64,000 nt of DNA from Ipomoea triloba (GCF_003576645.1 NC_044919.1:19996478-20060477), one strand, 5' to 3'; numbered from the stretch's first letter, positions 21,876 through 33,543 are shown. Made by a program: numbers and translations. Notes: generated from the letters alone by a model not told the origin.

Positions 21876-22268
21876 TGTTGGTTTTATGACTTTCGGATAG
21901 TCAAAGGCAGGCCAACACTACCTGTTAGAATAGCGAGAATATAGGAAATATGTAGGCAAGTATAACGAGAGAATATAGGTATTGTATTACTCGGGATTGC
22001 CTGTCCTTTCTCCATTTGTGGAGGGTCTATTTATACATATTTTGGGCCTAGAGCCCTACAAGGAATAAGAATCCTGGACCGCCCCATATTGGGAGTCCCT
22101 GTTACATTATAACTAATAAGCCCTAATCTTGCTAATATTACAAGTGCTAAGTCCAATCCTTATCGAACTCTTCTGTAGCTTTGTGTTGAGGGTCCTTCTT
22201 GGGCTTTCTTGATCCAATTGCTTTCTTGGGTCGGTCCATGTAGTCCAGGCCTAGTGTATTATCCATCA
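21876..22268 (-). repeat. 3' LTR of the small LTR element
   Basis: 393 bp, TG...CA on the minus strand, paired with 24402-24794. Its start, together with the PPT, is duplicated at about 22318-22400. Confidence 0.88.
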
Positions 22269-22400
22269 TCTAGTCCCCCACTTTCTTGAGACTTTGTGGA
22301 TACGAAGTCTCTAGAAAGTATACTTGCTCTCTTGGGCCGATCCATGTAGCCCAGGCCTAGTGTATTATCCATCATCTAGTGCCCCACTTTCTTGAGATTT
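22269..22400 (-). repeat. Duplicated PPT/LTR-edge unit
   Basis: The PPT region plus the first about 60 bp of the LTR is repeated in tandem (unit about 120 bp), so two copies of the LTR-edge sequence with adjacent purine tract exist. Differences between copies show the duplication is not recent. Confidence 0.7.
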
Positions 22401-22471
22401 TGTGAATACAAAGTCTCGGAAAGTATAATTGTGCCTTTTTGTTTCGATCAATCTGTAAATAGATTTTTTTT

Positions 22472-23330
22472 TATTGCCTAGTGAGTATGCGTTTCTTCCA
22501 CACGGTGGTGGGAATACGAGTCTGCCACTGGCTAATGGGTATATGTCTTCCACTCGGTGGTGGGTACAATTCTTCCATTGCCTAGTGAGTATGCGTTTCT
22601 TCCACACGGTGGTGGGAATACGAGTCTGCCACTGACTAATGTGTATATGTCTTCCATTGCTTAGTGAGTATGCGTTTCTTCCACACGGTGGTGGGAATAC
22701 GAGTCTGCCACTGGCTAATGGGTATATGTCTTCCACTCGGTGGTGGGTATATGTCTTTATTCATTGCCTAGTGAGTATGCGTTTCTTCCACACTGTGGTG
22801 GGAATACAAGTCTGCCACTAGCTTCTTTTTTTTTGTTTTTTTTTCATTATCTAGTGAGTATGCGTTTCTTCCACACGGTGGTGGGAATACCAGTCTGCCA
22901 CTGGCTTTTTTTTTTCATTATTGCCTAGTGAGTATGCGTTTCTTCCACATGGTGGTGGGAATACGAGTCTACCACTGGCTTTTTTTTTTCATCATTGCTT
23001 AGTGAGTATGCGTTTCTTCCACACGGTGGTGGGAATACGAGTCTGCCAATGGCTTTTTTTTTTTTCATTGCCTAGTGAGTATGCGTTTCTTCCACACAGT
23101 GGTGGGAATACGAGTCTGCCACTGGCTATTTTTTTTTCTTTTTTTTTGTCTTTTTTTTATTGCCTAGTGAGTATGCGTTTCTTCCACACAGTGGTGGGAA
23201 TACGAGTCTGCCACTGGCTATTTTTTTTTCTTTTTTTTTGTCTTTTTTTTATTGCCTAGTGAGTATGCGTTTCTTCCACACGGTGGTGGGAATACGAGTC
23301 TGCCACTGGCTTTTTTCTTCTTTTTTTTAC
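22472..23330. repeat. Minisatellite, about 10 units with poly-T spacers
   Basis: A core of about 60 bp starting GCCTAGTGAGTATGCG and containing CACGGTGGTGGGAATACGAG recurs at about 22475, 22580, 22660, 22767, 22850, 22923, 22997, 23070, 23161 and 23250. Units are separated by T-runs of varying length; the early part alternates with a second motif GGCTAATGGGTATATGTC. Open frames across it are repeat artefacts. Confidence 0.9.
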
Positions 23331-24381
23331 TGCCTGTTGCCCTCCGCCCTAGGAACCCAGCTACGCCACCATAGCCGTTCGTGACTCCAAGTTTGATTCC
23401 ATTGCAGTAGTTGATTCTAACATTCATACAAATAATCCAACAATAGGAGTACACATACGTAATATTCGATTCCAGAAACCAACTAAATCAGCTTATATAT
23501 AATCAAATAGTACGTGTATATATTTGTTGGTTTCAATTGATTTTGATTCCACGAACATATTTATGTATTTGAACAAGCCTTAATTGATATGTCGTTCTCT
23601 TATAACATATAATACATGATTGATAGTGTGAAATCATATAGCACAAATCATATACATGATACAAATTATACATAGTACGTACAAGAACCCTATGCCAATA
23701 ACTAACATATATGTAGTTATGTATTATATGTATAAACAGTACGTAGAATGTACATATATTGATTCATAGAAACGTTCAAATCAATAAACATAAATATATG
23801 TATATAAACAACGCATACATATATAACATATATGTTTGTTGATTCTAGTGATAACAAATGTTATTAGCACCCACTTTAAACCATCTTCAACAACACAGTT
23901 CGTAATTAGGTATGTTTAATTTGCTGATTTCAGTGATCGACGAACACCAAAAATATTATACAATGATAATATCAAACCCACAATAAAATATTATAATTAA
24001 AAATCCCTAAATATCATGAGCCCTAATTTCAGTGATTAATCAATTTAAGACTCCGATATCAAATGTTAATTAAAACGTTTATGCGCTTATAACTTGAATG
24101 CAGAAGCACAATTAACAATGAATCACATGTAAATCAACTAAACAATGTCCATGATCATGGATCCTTAATTAAAACAAGAATAAGGATAAAGACTTACTTG
24201 GTTCCGTGTAATCTCTAACTTGAATAACCAATAATGCTTCACCTCTCTAATCTGTATGCCTTAATTACCTCCTGATGATATGGGGACCACGTCACTAGGA
24301 AGTCGAAACCAGTGTAGGTCCAAATGATTTGAATCGAGGATCGATGGTGAAAGGTAGAGACTCACGAGACTATTCGTATCG
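23331..24381. other. Interior of the small LTR element, no coding sequence
   Basis: AT-rich, many stops in all frames. I see no gag, protease or RT motif. Contains several copies of ATATATG-type words only. Confidence 0.6.
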
Positions 24382-24400
24382 ATCCCCACAGACGGCGCCA
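24382..24400 (-). promoter_or_regulatory. Primer binding site-like sequence
   Basis: On the minus strand TGGCGCCGTCTGTGGGGAT lies one base from the LTR end. The form GGCGCCGTCTGTGGG is common directly after 5' LTRs of plant Gypsy elements. I have not assigned the tRNA. Confidence 0.7.
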
Positions 24401-24401
24401 A

Positions 24402-24794
24402 TGTTGGTTTTATGACTTTCGAATAGTCAAAGGCAGGCCAACACTACCTGTTAGAATAGCGAGAATATAGGAAATATGTAGGCAAATATAGCGAGAGAAT
24501 ATAGGTATTGTATTACTCAGGATTGTCTGTCCTTTCTCCATTTGTGGAGGGTCTATTTATACATATTTTGGGCCTAGAGCCCTACAAGGAATAAGAATCC
24601 TGGACCGCCCCATATTGGGAGTCCCTATTACATTATAACTAATAAGCCCTAATCTTGCTAATATTACAAGTGCTAAGTCCAATCCTTATCGAACTCTTCT
24701 GTAGCTTTGTGTTGAGGGTCCTTCTTGGGCTTTCTTGATGCAATTGTTTTCTTGGGCCGGTCCATGTAGTCCAGGCCTAGCGTATTATCCATCA
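24402..24794 (-). repeat. 5' LTR of the small LTR element
   Basis: Partner of 21876-22268. Directly next to the PBS-like site. Confidence 0.88.
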
Positions 24795-24799
24795 TTTGG

Positions 24800-25523
24800 T
24801 TTAGTCTTCTCCTTCTTCATCATTGAGTCAAGACCTAGTAGACAAGGATTATCAACTCAAAGTGTTTCGGTGTGGGCAGTGAATCTTCGACTTCTAGAGT
24901 AAGATTTATGTCTACTCAAAATTTATTTACCCCACAATAAAAAGCAATTTTTCCTAAGTGTTTATGTGCAAAACGTTTGTTCAAAAAAAAAAAAATCTAC
25001 CAAGAATTTATTTACTTAGTAATTGTATATTTGCTATGTGGCCAATGACCTTCGTGAAAGTTGTGTTTAATTACTGGACTTAATCTATAATGAATGTTGT
25101 ATGTATTAGTTCGTGTACCTATGCTCATAATTCTGTAAATGGTGCATCTTTGATGTACATATGTGTTCAAATATACATATATTGTGGCTTTGTATTTACT
25201 TATAGAATAGTAGTGGTATGCTGTGTGTGTGATTAATTTATTTGAATATATGCATATCTAATAAATATCGTAATATGTGCAGGTATATTCAAATGATTTC
25301 GGCGATTACCTGTAACTTTGTAAGTATGTTTTTACTTTTATTTATTTATTTAGTAATTTTTTTTGAATGGTTTTGGTGTGTACGTAATGTCATCATCATA
25401 TGTAAAGTATATATATAGGGTTAAACACATCTTCATAAAGTTGGCTTATCTGTATGCATTAGATTATATATATAAGTTTGTATATATGTATTTGGTATAT
25501 ATGTTTATTATATTGGTTATATA
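24800..25523. other. AT-rich intergenic DNA
   Basis: I see no gene or repeat boundary here; only AT-rich low-complexity DNA. Confidence 0.5.
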
Positions 25524-25532
25524 TTATAATAT

Positions 25533-27531
25533 GAGAAAATATTTGATGCACCGCCGATATATTACACCTATACACCGGCGGTTAACCACAATGTGACATC
25601 TCATCCAAAACAAATTATAGCATTGATTAAGTCCTTTTTTGTAAAAATATAATACTTTCTAGATTAAAATATTTTTCCATAAATAAATTAGCAACAATAT
25701 TATAAAAGAGAAATTAATTAAGAGAATTTTTTTAAAAAACTGAAGAATTAGATTGATGGGATACAACTACACCCCATAGCTCCGGGCATCCGGCGATCAT
25801 GGGATACAATCACTCCATGTTTGAGCTTTCTGTAATGATAATGAGAGGAATCAAAAGATTAGAAAAGAGAATTTACAGACAAGTAACAAGAGACCCATTG
25901 CATCCAAACTGCGGATTTCCTTGCACTTGATAGCAATAAAACCCACACCTAAATAGCCAACTCTCACACATCACTCTAGAGACAGCAATCTCAGCTAGAA
26001 CTTCTTGCATCCCACAGCTGCGCTATGCACCCAAACGCCATATCAACCACTGCTTTTCGTTTTCCACCTTGGCTATGGGGGCTGCAGCCGCCATGGAATC
26101 TGTACTGTTAACTCTGTGGCATTACACAAATTGATCTCAACCAAATTAACCCGAGCAACGCAGATCAAGCTCGTCAATTCCACATTGCTAAAAAACCTTG
26201 ACCGCCAAAGGTCAATAGACCTGAAGGTGACCTTACATACAGGAGTTGGAAATTGAAACGTGCACTTCTTCATCAAATCTCGGACAGATCAGAGGGTTAA
26301 ATCAAGATGGGATACAAAAGGTATCTTTGGAGATATTTCGCAACAAGATGAGGTTAGTGTCCAATGGTTTGAGTAGCCTCTTGTGGCTTGATTCAATGGT
26401 GAAAAATGAGCTGCAGCTAGGCTTGAGAAAACTACTTTTTTGGATTTTGGCATTATTGGTCGTTGTCTAAATGGTCAAGGATTGAAAAGATGATATCCTC
26501 TTATCTGTAAGAGATTCAAATTGGTTACTGGCCGGCTTTAGCCTTGTCTTCTTGCATGGTGTTCTGGGTGATAATTTCATGGAAAAATGTCAGAAGTTGG
26601 GGAAATGCATGGAAAAACTAATAAAATGTTGACTATCTATCTGATCTTAGGAGATTAGCAAAACTGAAGAATAATGTCCAGCATTTTGGTATTTCTTTTC
26701 CTTTTATATATGTTCTTGTATGTGCAGCTAGCCAACCTTCCATGCATTATGCTGTCCATCTCTTTGGTTGTCTTGTTCATGGCTTTCTCATGTCCTCCTA
26801 TGTCCAACCATCTTAGCCATGGCACAAAATCACCCAGATTAGATCAGAGCAGACGCCCGCAGCAGATCATATATAGAATCTCTTCACCATCTATCACGAT
26901 TATCTGTCTCTTTTCTTCCTTAGGCCGGCCACTGCCTGAAAGTTAAAGCATCTTTATGATGATGTCCATGATTAGTTTCCCAAACCACATACTCTTTCAT
27001 GTCCAACTTTACATCATCGGATTCATTCTTGTACCTCAGCCAGCTTCAATTCGGTGGATGTCTTGGGTAAATGAGATTACATCCTATTCCTAAACCCGGC
27101 CGAGCACCTCCAGACAGCAGCTCAAGTATGACACCTTTCGGCTATGGCGCCAGTACTGACCATACGGAACCAGCCCATGTTTGGGCTGGTTGTATCCCAT
27201 GATATATGAAGTTAACTGCGGGGCTGTATCCCATCAATTTAATTTTTTAGTTTTGCTAATCTAGTGACATTGGCACCCTAATGTTTCTGAAAACAGTTCC
27301 CCGTCGGCGACATTACCGGCCAATCTCTTTTTAAATATTCTCATCTTTATTTTCTCTTTATAATATTGTTTTATATGAATTTACTTATGGAAATATTTTA
27401 ATCTAAAAAGTATTATAGTTTTACAAAAAAGGACTTAATCAATACTATAATTTTTTTGGATGAGGTGTCACATTGTGATTAATCGCCGGTGAATAGGTAT
27501 AATACACCGGCGGTGCATCAAATATTTTCTC
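25533..27531. mobile_element. Mutator-like element, 2.0 kb, long TIRs, 9 bp TSD
   Basis: The ends are inverted copies beginning GAGAAAATATTTGATGCACC. They stay similar for well over 150 bp, including CACCGGCGG and CACAATGTGACA words. TTATAATAT at 25524-25532 and 27532-27540 is a perfect 9 bp TSD, the Mutator length. No transposase. Inside, a second inverted pair built on GATGGGATACAAC / GTATCCCATC (about 25756 and 27230) encloses DNA of unrelated composition. Confidence 0.88.
25756..27236. other. Inner inverted-repeat-bounded cargo of the Mutator-like element
   Basis: Bounded by TTGATGGGATACA (left) and TGTATCCCATCAA (right). GGGATACAA also recurs at 25800 and 26310. Composition is more balanced than the AT-rich arms, and there are short open frames on both strands (26005-26256, 26073-26276, 26674-26946) but none is convincing. 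It may be captured genomic sequence or a nested element; I cannot identify it. Confidence 0.4.
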
Positions 27532-27814
27532 TTATAATATTATGCATTCGTGTAATGAATGTTGAAAACTAATTATTTGTTATAAATATTATATTTAATT
27601 AACTTTGGTTATGAAGGATTTATACCTGGATTATTCTTGTGATGTTGGTCTCTCACGTTTGGTTATGGATTACTATGATATACCGGTGTGGGGTTGGTCT
27701 CCAACATTCGATTATAGTTATTATTATCATATATGTTTTAAAGTCATCTTAAGAAAAATTAGGAACGGAGCTACCGTGAAGGTTGCTGCCCCCCACGGCC
27801 CCACCCACCCTATT

Positions 27815-28601
27815 TGTGCATCTCCATGGTAGTTGCCAATTATGTGGAGTTTTTTTTTATGGGATTATGAACTGTGCATCGTGGGTTTTTATCTGTGCAT
27901 CTCCATGGTAGTTGCCAATTATGTTTTTTTTTTTTTGCTAATTTTTTATGGGATTCTAAACTATGCATCATGGGATTTTATATGTGCATCTCCATGGTAG
28001 TTGCCAAATATATAGAGCTTTTTTGTTATGTGATTCTGAACTGTGCATGGTGGGTTTTTTGTGTGCATCTCCATGGTAGTTGCCAATTATGTAGATTTTT
28101 TATTTTATTTTTTGCAAATTTTTTTATGGGATTCTGAACCGTGCATAGAGGGTTTTTATGTGTGCATCTCCGTGGTAGTTGTCAATTATGTAGAGTTTCT
28201 TTATGGGATTCTAAGCTGTGCACCGTGGGTTTTTATGTGTCATCTCTTTGGTAGCTGCCAATTATGTAGCTTTTTAAAAAAAAAAAAAAAATTTATGGGA
28301 TTCTAAACTGTGCATCATGGGGGTTTATATGTACATCTCCATGGTAGTTGCCAAATATATAGAATTTTTTTGTTATGAGATTCTGAACTGTGCATGGTGG
28401 GTTTTTTTGTGTGCATCTCCATGGTAGTTGCCAATTATGTTTTTTTTTTTGTTGCGAATTTTTTTATTGGATTCTGAACTGTGCATCGAAGGTTTTTATG
28501 TGTGCATCTCCTGGTAGTTGTCAATTATGTAGAGTTTTTTTATGGGATTCTGAACTGCGCACCGTGGATTTTTATGTGTGCATCTCCGTGGTAGTTGTCA
28601 A
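27815..28601. repeat. Minisatellite, about 10 units of about 80 bp
   Basis: Unit core GTGCATCTCCATGGTAGTTG followed by CCAATTATG, a T-rich spacer and TGGGATTCTGAACTGTGCAT. Occurrences at about 27816, 27893, 27983, 28063, 28165, 28235, 28331, 28412, 28500 and 28578. Unit length varies through T- or A-runs. Confidence 0.9.
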
Positions 28602-28878
28602 ACCTGAGTGTGCAACCACCCCTATGAATAGAAGAAAATAATAAAAACAAAATAAAACGTAAATAAACCCCTACAAATCAGCTGTGCAATAACACCAAAA
28701 TCTACAAAATATCCCTATCAAATAAACATTATCCAATTAACCACCCAAAAAAGAGAATAATATTAAAAACAAATGTTTAATACACACCACTAATCATAGG
28801 CATTGAAAGGTCCAAAATTGTCCACACGGACTCATATAAGAAGATGGACTCATTTGATCACTAGTCTATATATATATA
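28602..28878. other. AT-rich DNA leading into TA tract
   Basis: Nothing recognisable. Ends in a short TA tract at the border of the next MITE. Confidence 0.5.
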
Positions 28879-29789
28879 GGATCGCGTTCAGGTGCGTACT
28901 GGCCGCCCAGGAGAGAACTGCGGATGAATCACAGCGCTCCACGTGTCCGGAATGTAGTTGCACATAACGTTATAACTAGGTGCACGTAATGTTATAACTA
29001 GGTGCACCCAGGTGCATAAATGTTAACAAGGTAAATTACTTGCACCTGTAAGTGAAAATAGGTGCACACGTGCAAGTAAAATGTATTACAAGTGCAAGTA
29101 AATTGTACAATGAGCATCAATACTAAGTGCATCTAATGTTATAACTAGGTGCACCTAATGTTATAACTAGGTGCACCTAATGCTATAACTAGGTGCACAT
29201 AGGTTACACCCAAGTGCATGAATGTTAACAAAGTAAATTACTTGCATAAGTGCAAGTAAAATGTATTGCAGATTCAAGTAAAATGTATAACAGGTGCAAG
29301 TGAATTGTACAGTGAGCATCAATACTATGTGCACCTAATGTTATAACTATGTGCACTTAATGTTATAACTAGGTGCAACCTATGTTATAACTATGTGCAC
29401 TTAATGTTATAACTAGGTGCAACCTATGTTATAACTAGGTGCACCCTATTTTATAACTAGGTGCACCTAGGTTGCACCCAGGTGCATGAATATTAACAAG
29501 GTAAATTACTTGCATTCGTAAGTGAAAGTATTTGCGAAAATAGGTGCATGAATATTAATAAGGTAAATTAATTGCACTTGTAAGTGAAAATAGGTGCGAA
29601 AATAGGTGCACTTGTAAGTGAAACTAGGTGCACTTTTAAGTGAAACTAGGTGCACCAAAGTTCCAGTTATTTACAAAAATGCCACCGCGTTATTTTTTTA
29701 AAATTGCATCTGATTCGTTGATCTGGACACGTGGACGACTGTGGAGCGTTCTCATTTCCTACCTAGGCGAGAGTTCGCACCAGAGTGCA

Positions 29790-29793
<4 letters not shown>
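28879..29793. mobile_element. MITE A, in TA microsatellite, with internal 22 bp repeats
   Basis: Left end GGATCGCGTTCAGGTGCG, right end (reverse complement) GGGTTGCACTCTGGTGCG. Both ends also share CACGTGTCC about 60-70 bp inwards. TA repeats flank both sides (28868-28878, 29794-29826). The interior is a long array of GTGCACCTAATGTTATAACT and related units. Related to partial copies at 31862 and 35780. Confidence 0.75.
28960..29660. repeat. 22 bp tandem repeat array
   Basis: Units of GTGCACCTAATGTTATAACT plus AG, in places interrupted by a second motif AAGGTAAATTACTTGCA and AAGTGAAAATAGGTGCA. All derive from a GTGCA-rich vocabulary. The same array occurs at 31930-32520 and 35930-36360. Confidence 0.85.
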
Positions 29794-29837
<44 letters not shown>

Positions 29838-29857
29838 AATATATATATATGTATATT

Positions 29858-29898
<41 letters not shown>

Positions 29899-29948
29899 GT
29901 ATGTATACATACATATATATACATATATACATACATATATACATATAT
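29794..29948. repeat. TA/TATG microsatellite between MITEs A and B
   Basis: Continuous TA, TATAC and TATG repeats. Its YIYI-type ORFs are not genes. Confidence 0.9.
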
Positions 29949-30357
29949 ACGTATAGAGTAGGGTTCCAGTGAGACCACTTGCTTAGGTAAGATCGTGAGA
30001 TCACATCTTGTGCATCCATGTAATACTTTTTAATGGTCTAGATTGATTGACACACACAGACTTTGTTCGCACACATTTAATCACCGTTCGCACACACTTC
30101 AACTTGGAATCTTAATCAATCTAGACCATTAAAAAATTTTGAGATCAAATCTTGTACATCAATCACCGTTTGCACACATTTAATCACCGTCCGCACACAC
30201 TTAATCACCATTTGCACACATTTTATTACCGTTTGCACACACTTCAACTTAGCATCTTAAATCAATCTAGACCATTAAATTATTAAATAGATGCACAAGA
30301 TCTGATCTCACGATCTTACCTAAACAAGTGATCTCATATGATCCTAACTCTATACGT
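29949..30357. mobile_element. MITE B, in TA microsatellite
   Basis: About 60 bp TIRs: GTATAGAGTAGGGTTCCAGT at left, and on the reverse strand of the right end GTATAGAGTTAGGATCATAT, then shared AGGTAAGATCGTGAGATCA. Inner region has repeated TTTGCACACA/AATCACCGTT. TA tracts on both sides. Confidence 0.8.
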
Positions 30358-30373
30358 GTATATATATATATAT

Positions 30374-31555
30374 AGGCCTTTGTTCACATGAGGACTATAT
30401 ACTATATAGGACTATTAAGACCCATCATAACCATCCATAGATATTTAATAAATGGTTGAGATTAAATGTAATGTGACTCTAGGATCACGTTAGATGTTGT
30501 GATGAAGGGCAAAGAAGTCCATTAGTAATATAATATGAAGTGCAATTAAGGAAATGAAATAATTAAGAAGCATGACTGTGAATAGGAGTATTAAATATAG
30601 TAATAAATCAACAAGATTTATATAAAAATTGAATTTGGAATTGATAGCAACCGAAATTAAAGATAGCAACCGAATTTAGAGAACACAACATTTTAAAAAC
30701 AAAATGGTTTTGCATTATTTGTAGGTGCATGAATATAAAAATTGGACAAAACTTGGAGTTATTAATAGTCTATGAATAGTGTGTGCCAAGGGTTATATAA
30801 TTGTGTGCCAAGTTTAAATATATTAAGTGCCAAGGGAAAAAATTTATACGTACATAATATTCATACAAGTAGATTAATACGAAGTAATAATTTTTAAGTC
30901 AATCACATTGTAATTCATTAATTAATAAAGTAACCTGAATGTGGAATTGACATTTTTTATTAGTAAATTTCAAATATGCGGGCAGATTAATTCATACGTA
31001 CATAATATATTGTGTGTCGTTGTGATGGAAGTTGTGTGCCAACATGCTATATTTTGTGTGTCACTTATGCTATATTCTGAAGGTAGTATAGTATGCAAAT
31101 TTTGAATTGAATATTGATAGCAACCGAAATTAGAGAACACAACATTTTAAAACCAAAATGGTTTTGCATTATTTGTAGATGCATGAATATAAAAATTAGA
31201 CAAAACTTGAAGTTATTAATAGTCTATAAATAGTGTGTGCCAAGGGTTATATAATTGTGTGCCAATTTTAAATATATTAAGTGCCAAGGGAAAAAAATTG
31301 TATATACCCAGTAACTAAAATGCATTGAATTCGGATATTTCCTTATTTTATCAATCCGTAAAATCAGCTGAGGAATTAAAACCCTTGACAAAAGACAAAA
31401 CTATCCTCTAATACTGCTATATAGACAATAATTTGCCTTATTAAATCAAACAACTAATTAAAAGAACAATTAAATCTATCCATTAATTTTATTAGATCAA
31501 TAGCTAATATGAGTCCTATTAATCCACTATAATCTAGTAGTCCTCACCTGAATAC

Positions 31556-31557
<2 letters not shown>
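30374..31557. mobile_element. MITE C, in TA microsatellite, with internal 200 bp direct repeat
   Basis: Left end AGGCCTTTGTTCACATGAGG; right end on the reverse strand reads GTATTCAGGTGAGGAC. TIR similarity runs about 50 bp. A block of about 190-200 bp (30651-30842) beginning GATAGCAACCGAA is repeated at 31107-31295 with a few substitutions. Flanked by TA tracts (30357-30373, 31558-31602). Confidence 0.75.

Positions 31558-31602
<45 letters not shown>
31558..31602. repeat. Perfect TA microsatellite
   Basis: About 44 bp of uninterrupted TA between MITEs C and D. Confidence 0.95.
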
Positions 31603-31604
<2 letters not shown>

Positions 31605-31840
31605 TTTTGGTTCAAATGCGGCCGTGTTCTCCCGTGCGGCCGTGTGGTCACACACCACTTAGTGTTACGAAATACACCACTCAATATTAAGAAACACACC
31701 ACAATGAAACACACCACAATGTTAAGAAACACACCACAGTGCATATTTGTGTGGTGCGTTTCTTAACATTGAGTGGTGTATTTCATAACATTGAGTGGTG
31801 TGAACCGCACGGGAGAGCACGGCCGCACCTGATCATGACT
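31603..31840. mobile_element. MITE D, 238 bp, in TA microsatellite
   Basis: The ends pair over about 45 bp; shared GCGGCCGTG and CTCTCCCGTGCGG, then CACACCACT. Interior repeats AAGAAACACACCACA. Left border is the TA tract 31558-31602, right border TA 31840-31860. A partial relative lies at 49121. Confidence 0.8.
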
Positions 31841-31861
31841 ATATATATATATATATATATA

Positions 31862-32540
31862 GGACCGCGTTCAAATGCGTACTGGCCGCCCAGGAGAGAA
31901 ATGCGGACGAATCACAGCGCGACACGTGTCCGAAATGTAGTTGCACTTAACGTTATAACTAGGTGCACGTCATGTTATAACTAGGTGCGCATAGGTGCAC
32001 CAAGTGCATAAATGTTAACAAGGTAAATTACATGCACCTGCAAGTGAAAGTAGGTGCACACGTGCAAGTAAAATGTATTACAAGTGCAAGTAAATTATAC
32101 AATGAGCATCAATACTAAGTGCACCTAATATTATAACTAGGTGCACTTAATGTTATAACTAGGTGCACATAGGTTGCAACCAGGTGTATGAATGTTAACA
32201 AAGTAAATTACTTGCACAAGTGCAAGTAAAATGTATTGCAGATGCAAGTAAAATGTATTACAGGTGCAAGTGAATTGTGCAGTGAGCATCAATACTAAGT
32301 GCACCAAATGTTATAACTAGGTGCACCTAATGTTATAACTAGGTGCAACCTATGTTAAAACTAGGTGCACCTAGGTTGCACCCATGTGCATGAATATTAA
32401 CAAGGTAAATTACTTGCATTTGTAAGTGAAAATATTTGCGAAAATAAGTGCATGAATATTAACAAGGTAAATTACTCGCACTTGTAAGTGAAAATATGTG
32501 CGAAAATAAGTGCATAAATTACTCGCACTTGTAAATAATT
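31862..32540. mobile_element. MITE A-type copy, right end missing
   Basis: Starts GGACCGCGTTCAAATGCG and follows MITE A closely through the 22 bp repeats to about 32530. The right TIR is not recognisable, so the copy is truncated or rearranged. Confidence 0.7.
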
Positions 32541-33083
32541 TGATAAAAATTGATTTTTCCCCGAGAAAAACCATCACTTTCTATCTCTATAGGTCTGGCG
32601 GGCTGCGCAGAATTGTTGAGACGTGGCCGTGTCTTATTATACAACAAGTCAATAACGTGTTGGAAACGCAGCGCCTAAGTTTGATTGATTATCCATTTTC
32701 CAATTAATTATGACAGCATGCATGCTATCTGCTCTATAAAAATGTCTCATTTATGTAAATCTTAGTTCTCATTTTTTTTTATTATTTACAAAAAGAATTC
32801 ATAACGCCTAGCAGATAAAGAATTTTTTTTAAAATAAATTAGATTATTCAAAGTTGATCGATTCAAACAAAGAATATCAATAAACACATATATAAGGAGT
32901 CGAATTTAAAATTTATAATTATCAAATCAATTATCATCTAATCAATTTAATTGGATTGCTCCGATCTTATATTTCTTGCAACATAAGTACATAACATGCT
33001 TTCAAAAAAAAAAAAAAGCACATAACATTAATCACCACTCTGATATCCTGAATGGTGATATGATTTTTTAAAAAATGATATTA
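32541..33083. other. AT-rich DNA, nothing recognised
   Basis: No coding sequence or clear repeat ends. An A-run at 33007-33019 may be the tail of an unidentified retroposon. Confidence 0.4.
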
Positions 33084-33092
33084 TTTAATTTT

Positions 33093-33543
33093 GGGTCACA
33101 CTTGTGTGAGACCGTCTCACGGATCCTTATTCGTGAGACGGGTCAGATCGGCTCAAAGCACCATGCAAATGTCATACTTATATGTGCAAATCTCATACTT
33201 ATATGCTCAAATATAACACTAATAAAAAATACAATTTTTGTTACTTATAAGGGAAAAAGTAATACATTTTTCATAATAAGTAATGTTGACAAGTGCCTCT
33301 CACTTATAAGGGCAAATATAATACTTTTGAGGAAAAATGTAATACTTTTAAATCGAAATGTAAAAGTATTGTATTTTCCCTTAAAAGTATTACATTTACC
33401 CTAATAAGTAACAAAAATTTTATTTCTGATTATTATTACATTTGAGCATATAAGTATGATATTTGTGCATATAAGTGTTACAATTGCATCGTGACCCGAC
33501 CCGACCCGTCTCATGGTGAGAAGGTCTCACACAAGTTTTTGCC
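33093..33543. mobile_element. MITE, Mutator-type, 451 bp, 9 bp TSD
   Basis: TIR core ACTTGTGTGAGACC plus CTCAC at both ends. TTTAATTTT at 33084-33092 and 33544-33552 gives a 9 bp TSD. Interior is an AT-rich imperfect palindrome built on AAAAGTATTACATTT. The TGTGTGAGACCGTCTCAC end is a widespread plant MITE signature. Confidence 0.8.

Larger units (their letters stand above)
21876..24794 (-). mobile_element. Small non-coding LTR retrotransposon (TRIM/LARD-like)
   Basis: Two 393 bp LTRs (21876-22268, 24402-24794) with about ten differences, mostly transitions (about 2.5%). On the minus strand the LTR starts TGATGG and ends CCAACA. Flanks CTTGG and TTTGG give a 4/5 TSD. A PBS-like site follows the minus-strand 5' LTR, and a purine tract (GAAAGTGGGGGAC) precedes the 3' LTR. 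The 2.1 kb interior has no gag or pol; much of it is a minisatellite. It must have used proteins from another element. Confidence 0.88.

Noticed and set aside
22472..23330. CRISPR-like look: regular repeats with variable spacers
   Set aside because: Spacers are poly-T runs and the host is a eukaryote; this is a minisatellite in an LTR element.
22365..23454. Repetitive ORFs with EYAFLPHGGGNTS motifs
   Set aside because: They are the minisatellite read in frame, interrupted by poly-T Phe/Ser runs; no independent coding evidence.
27874..28641. ORFs with repeated CISMVVANY peptides
   Set aside because: Translation of the 80 bp minisatellite 27815-28601.
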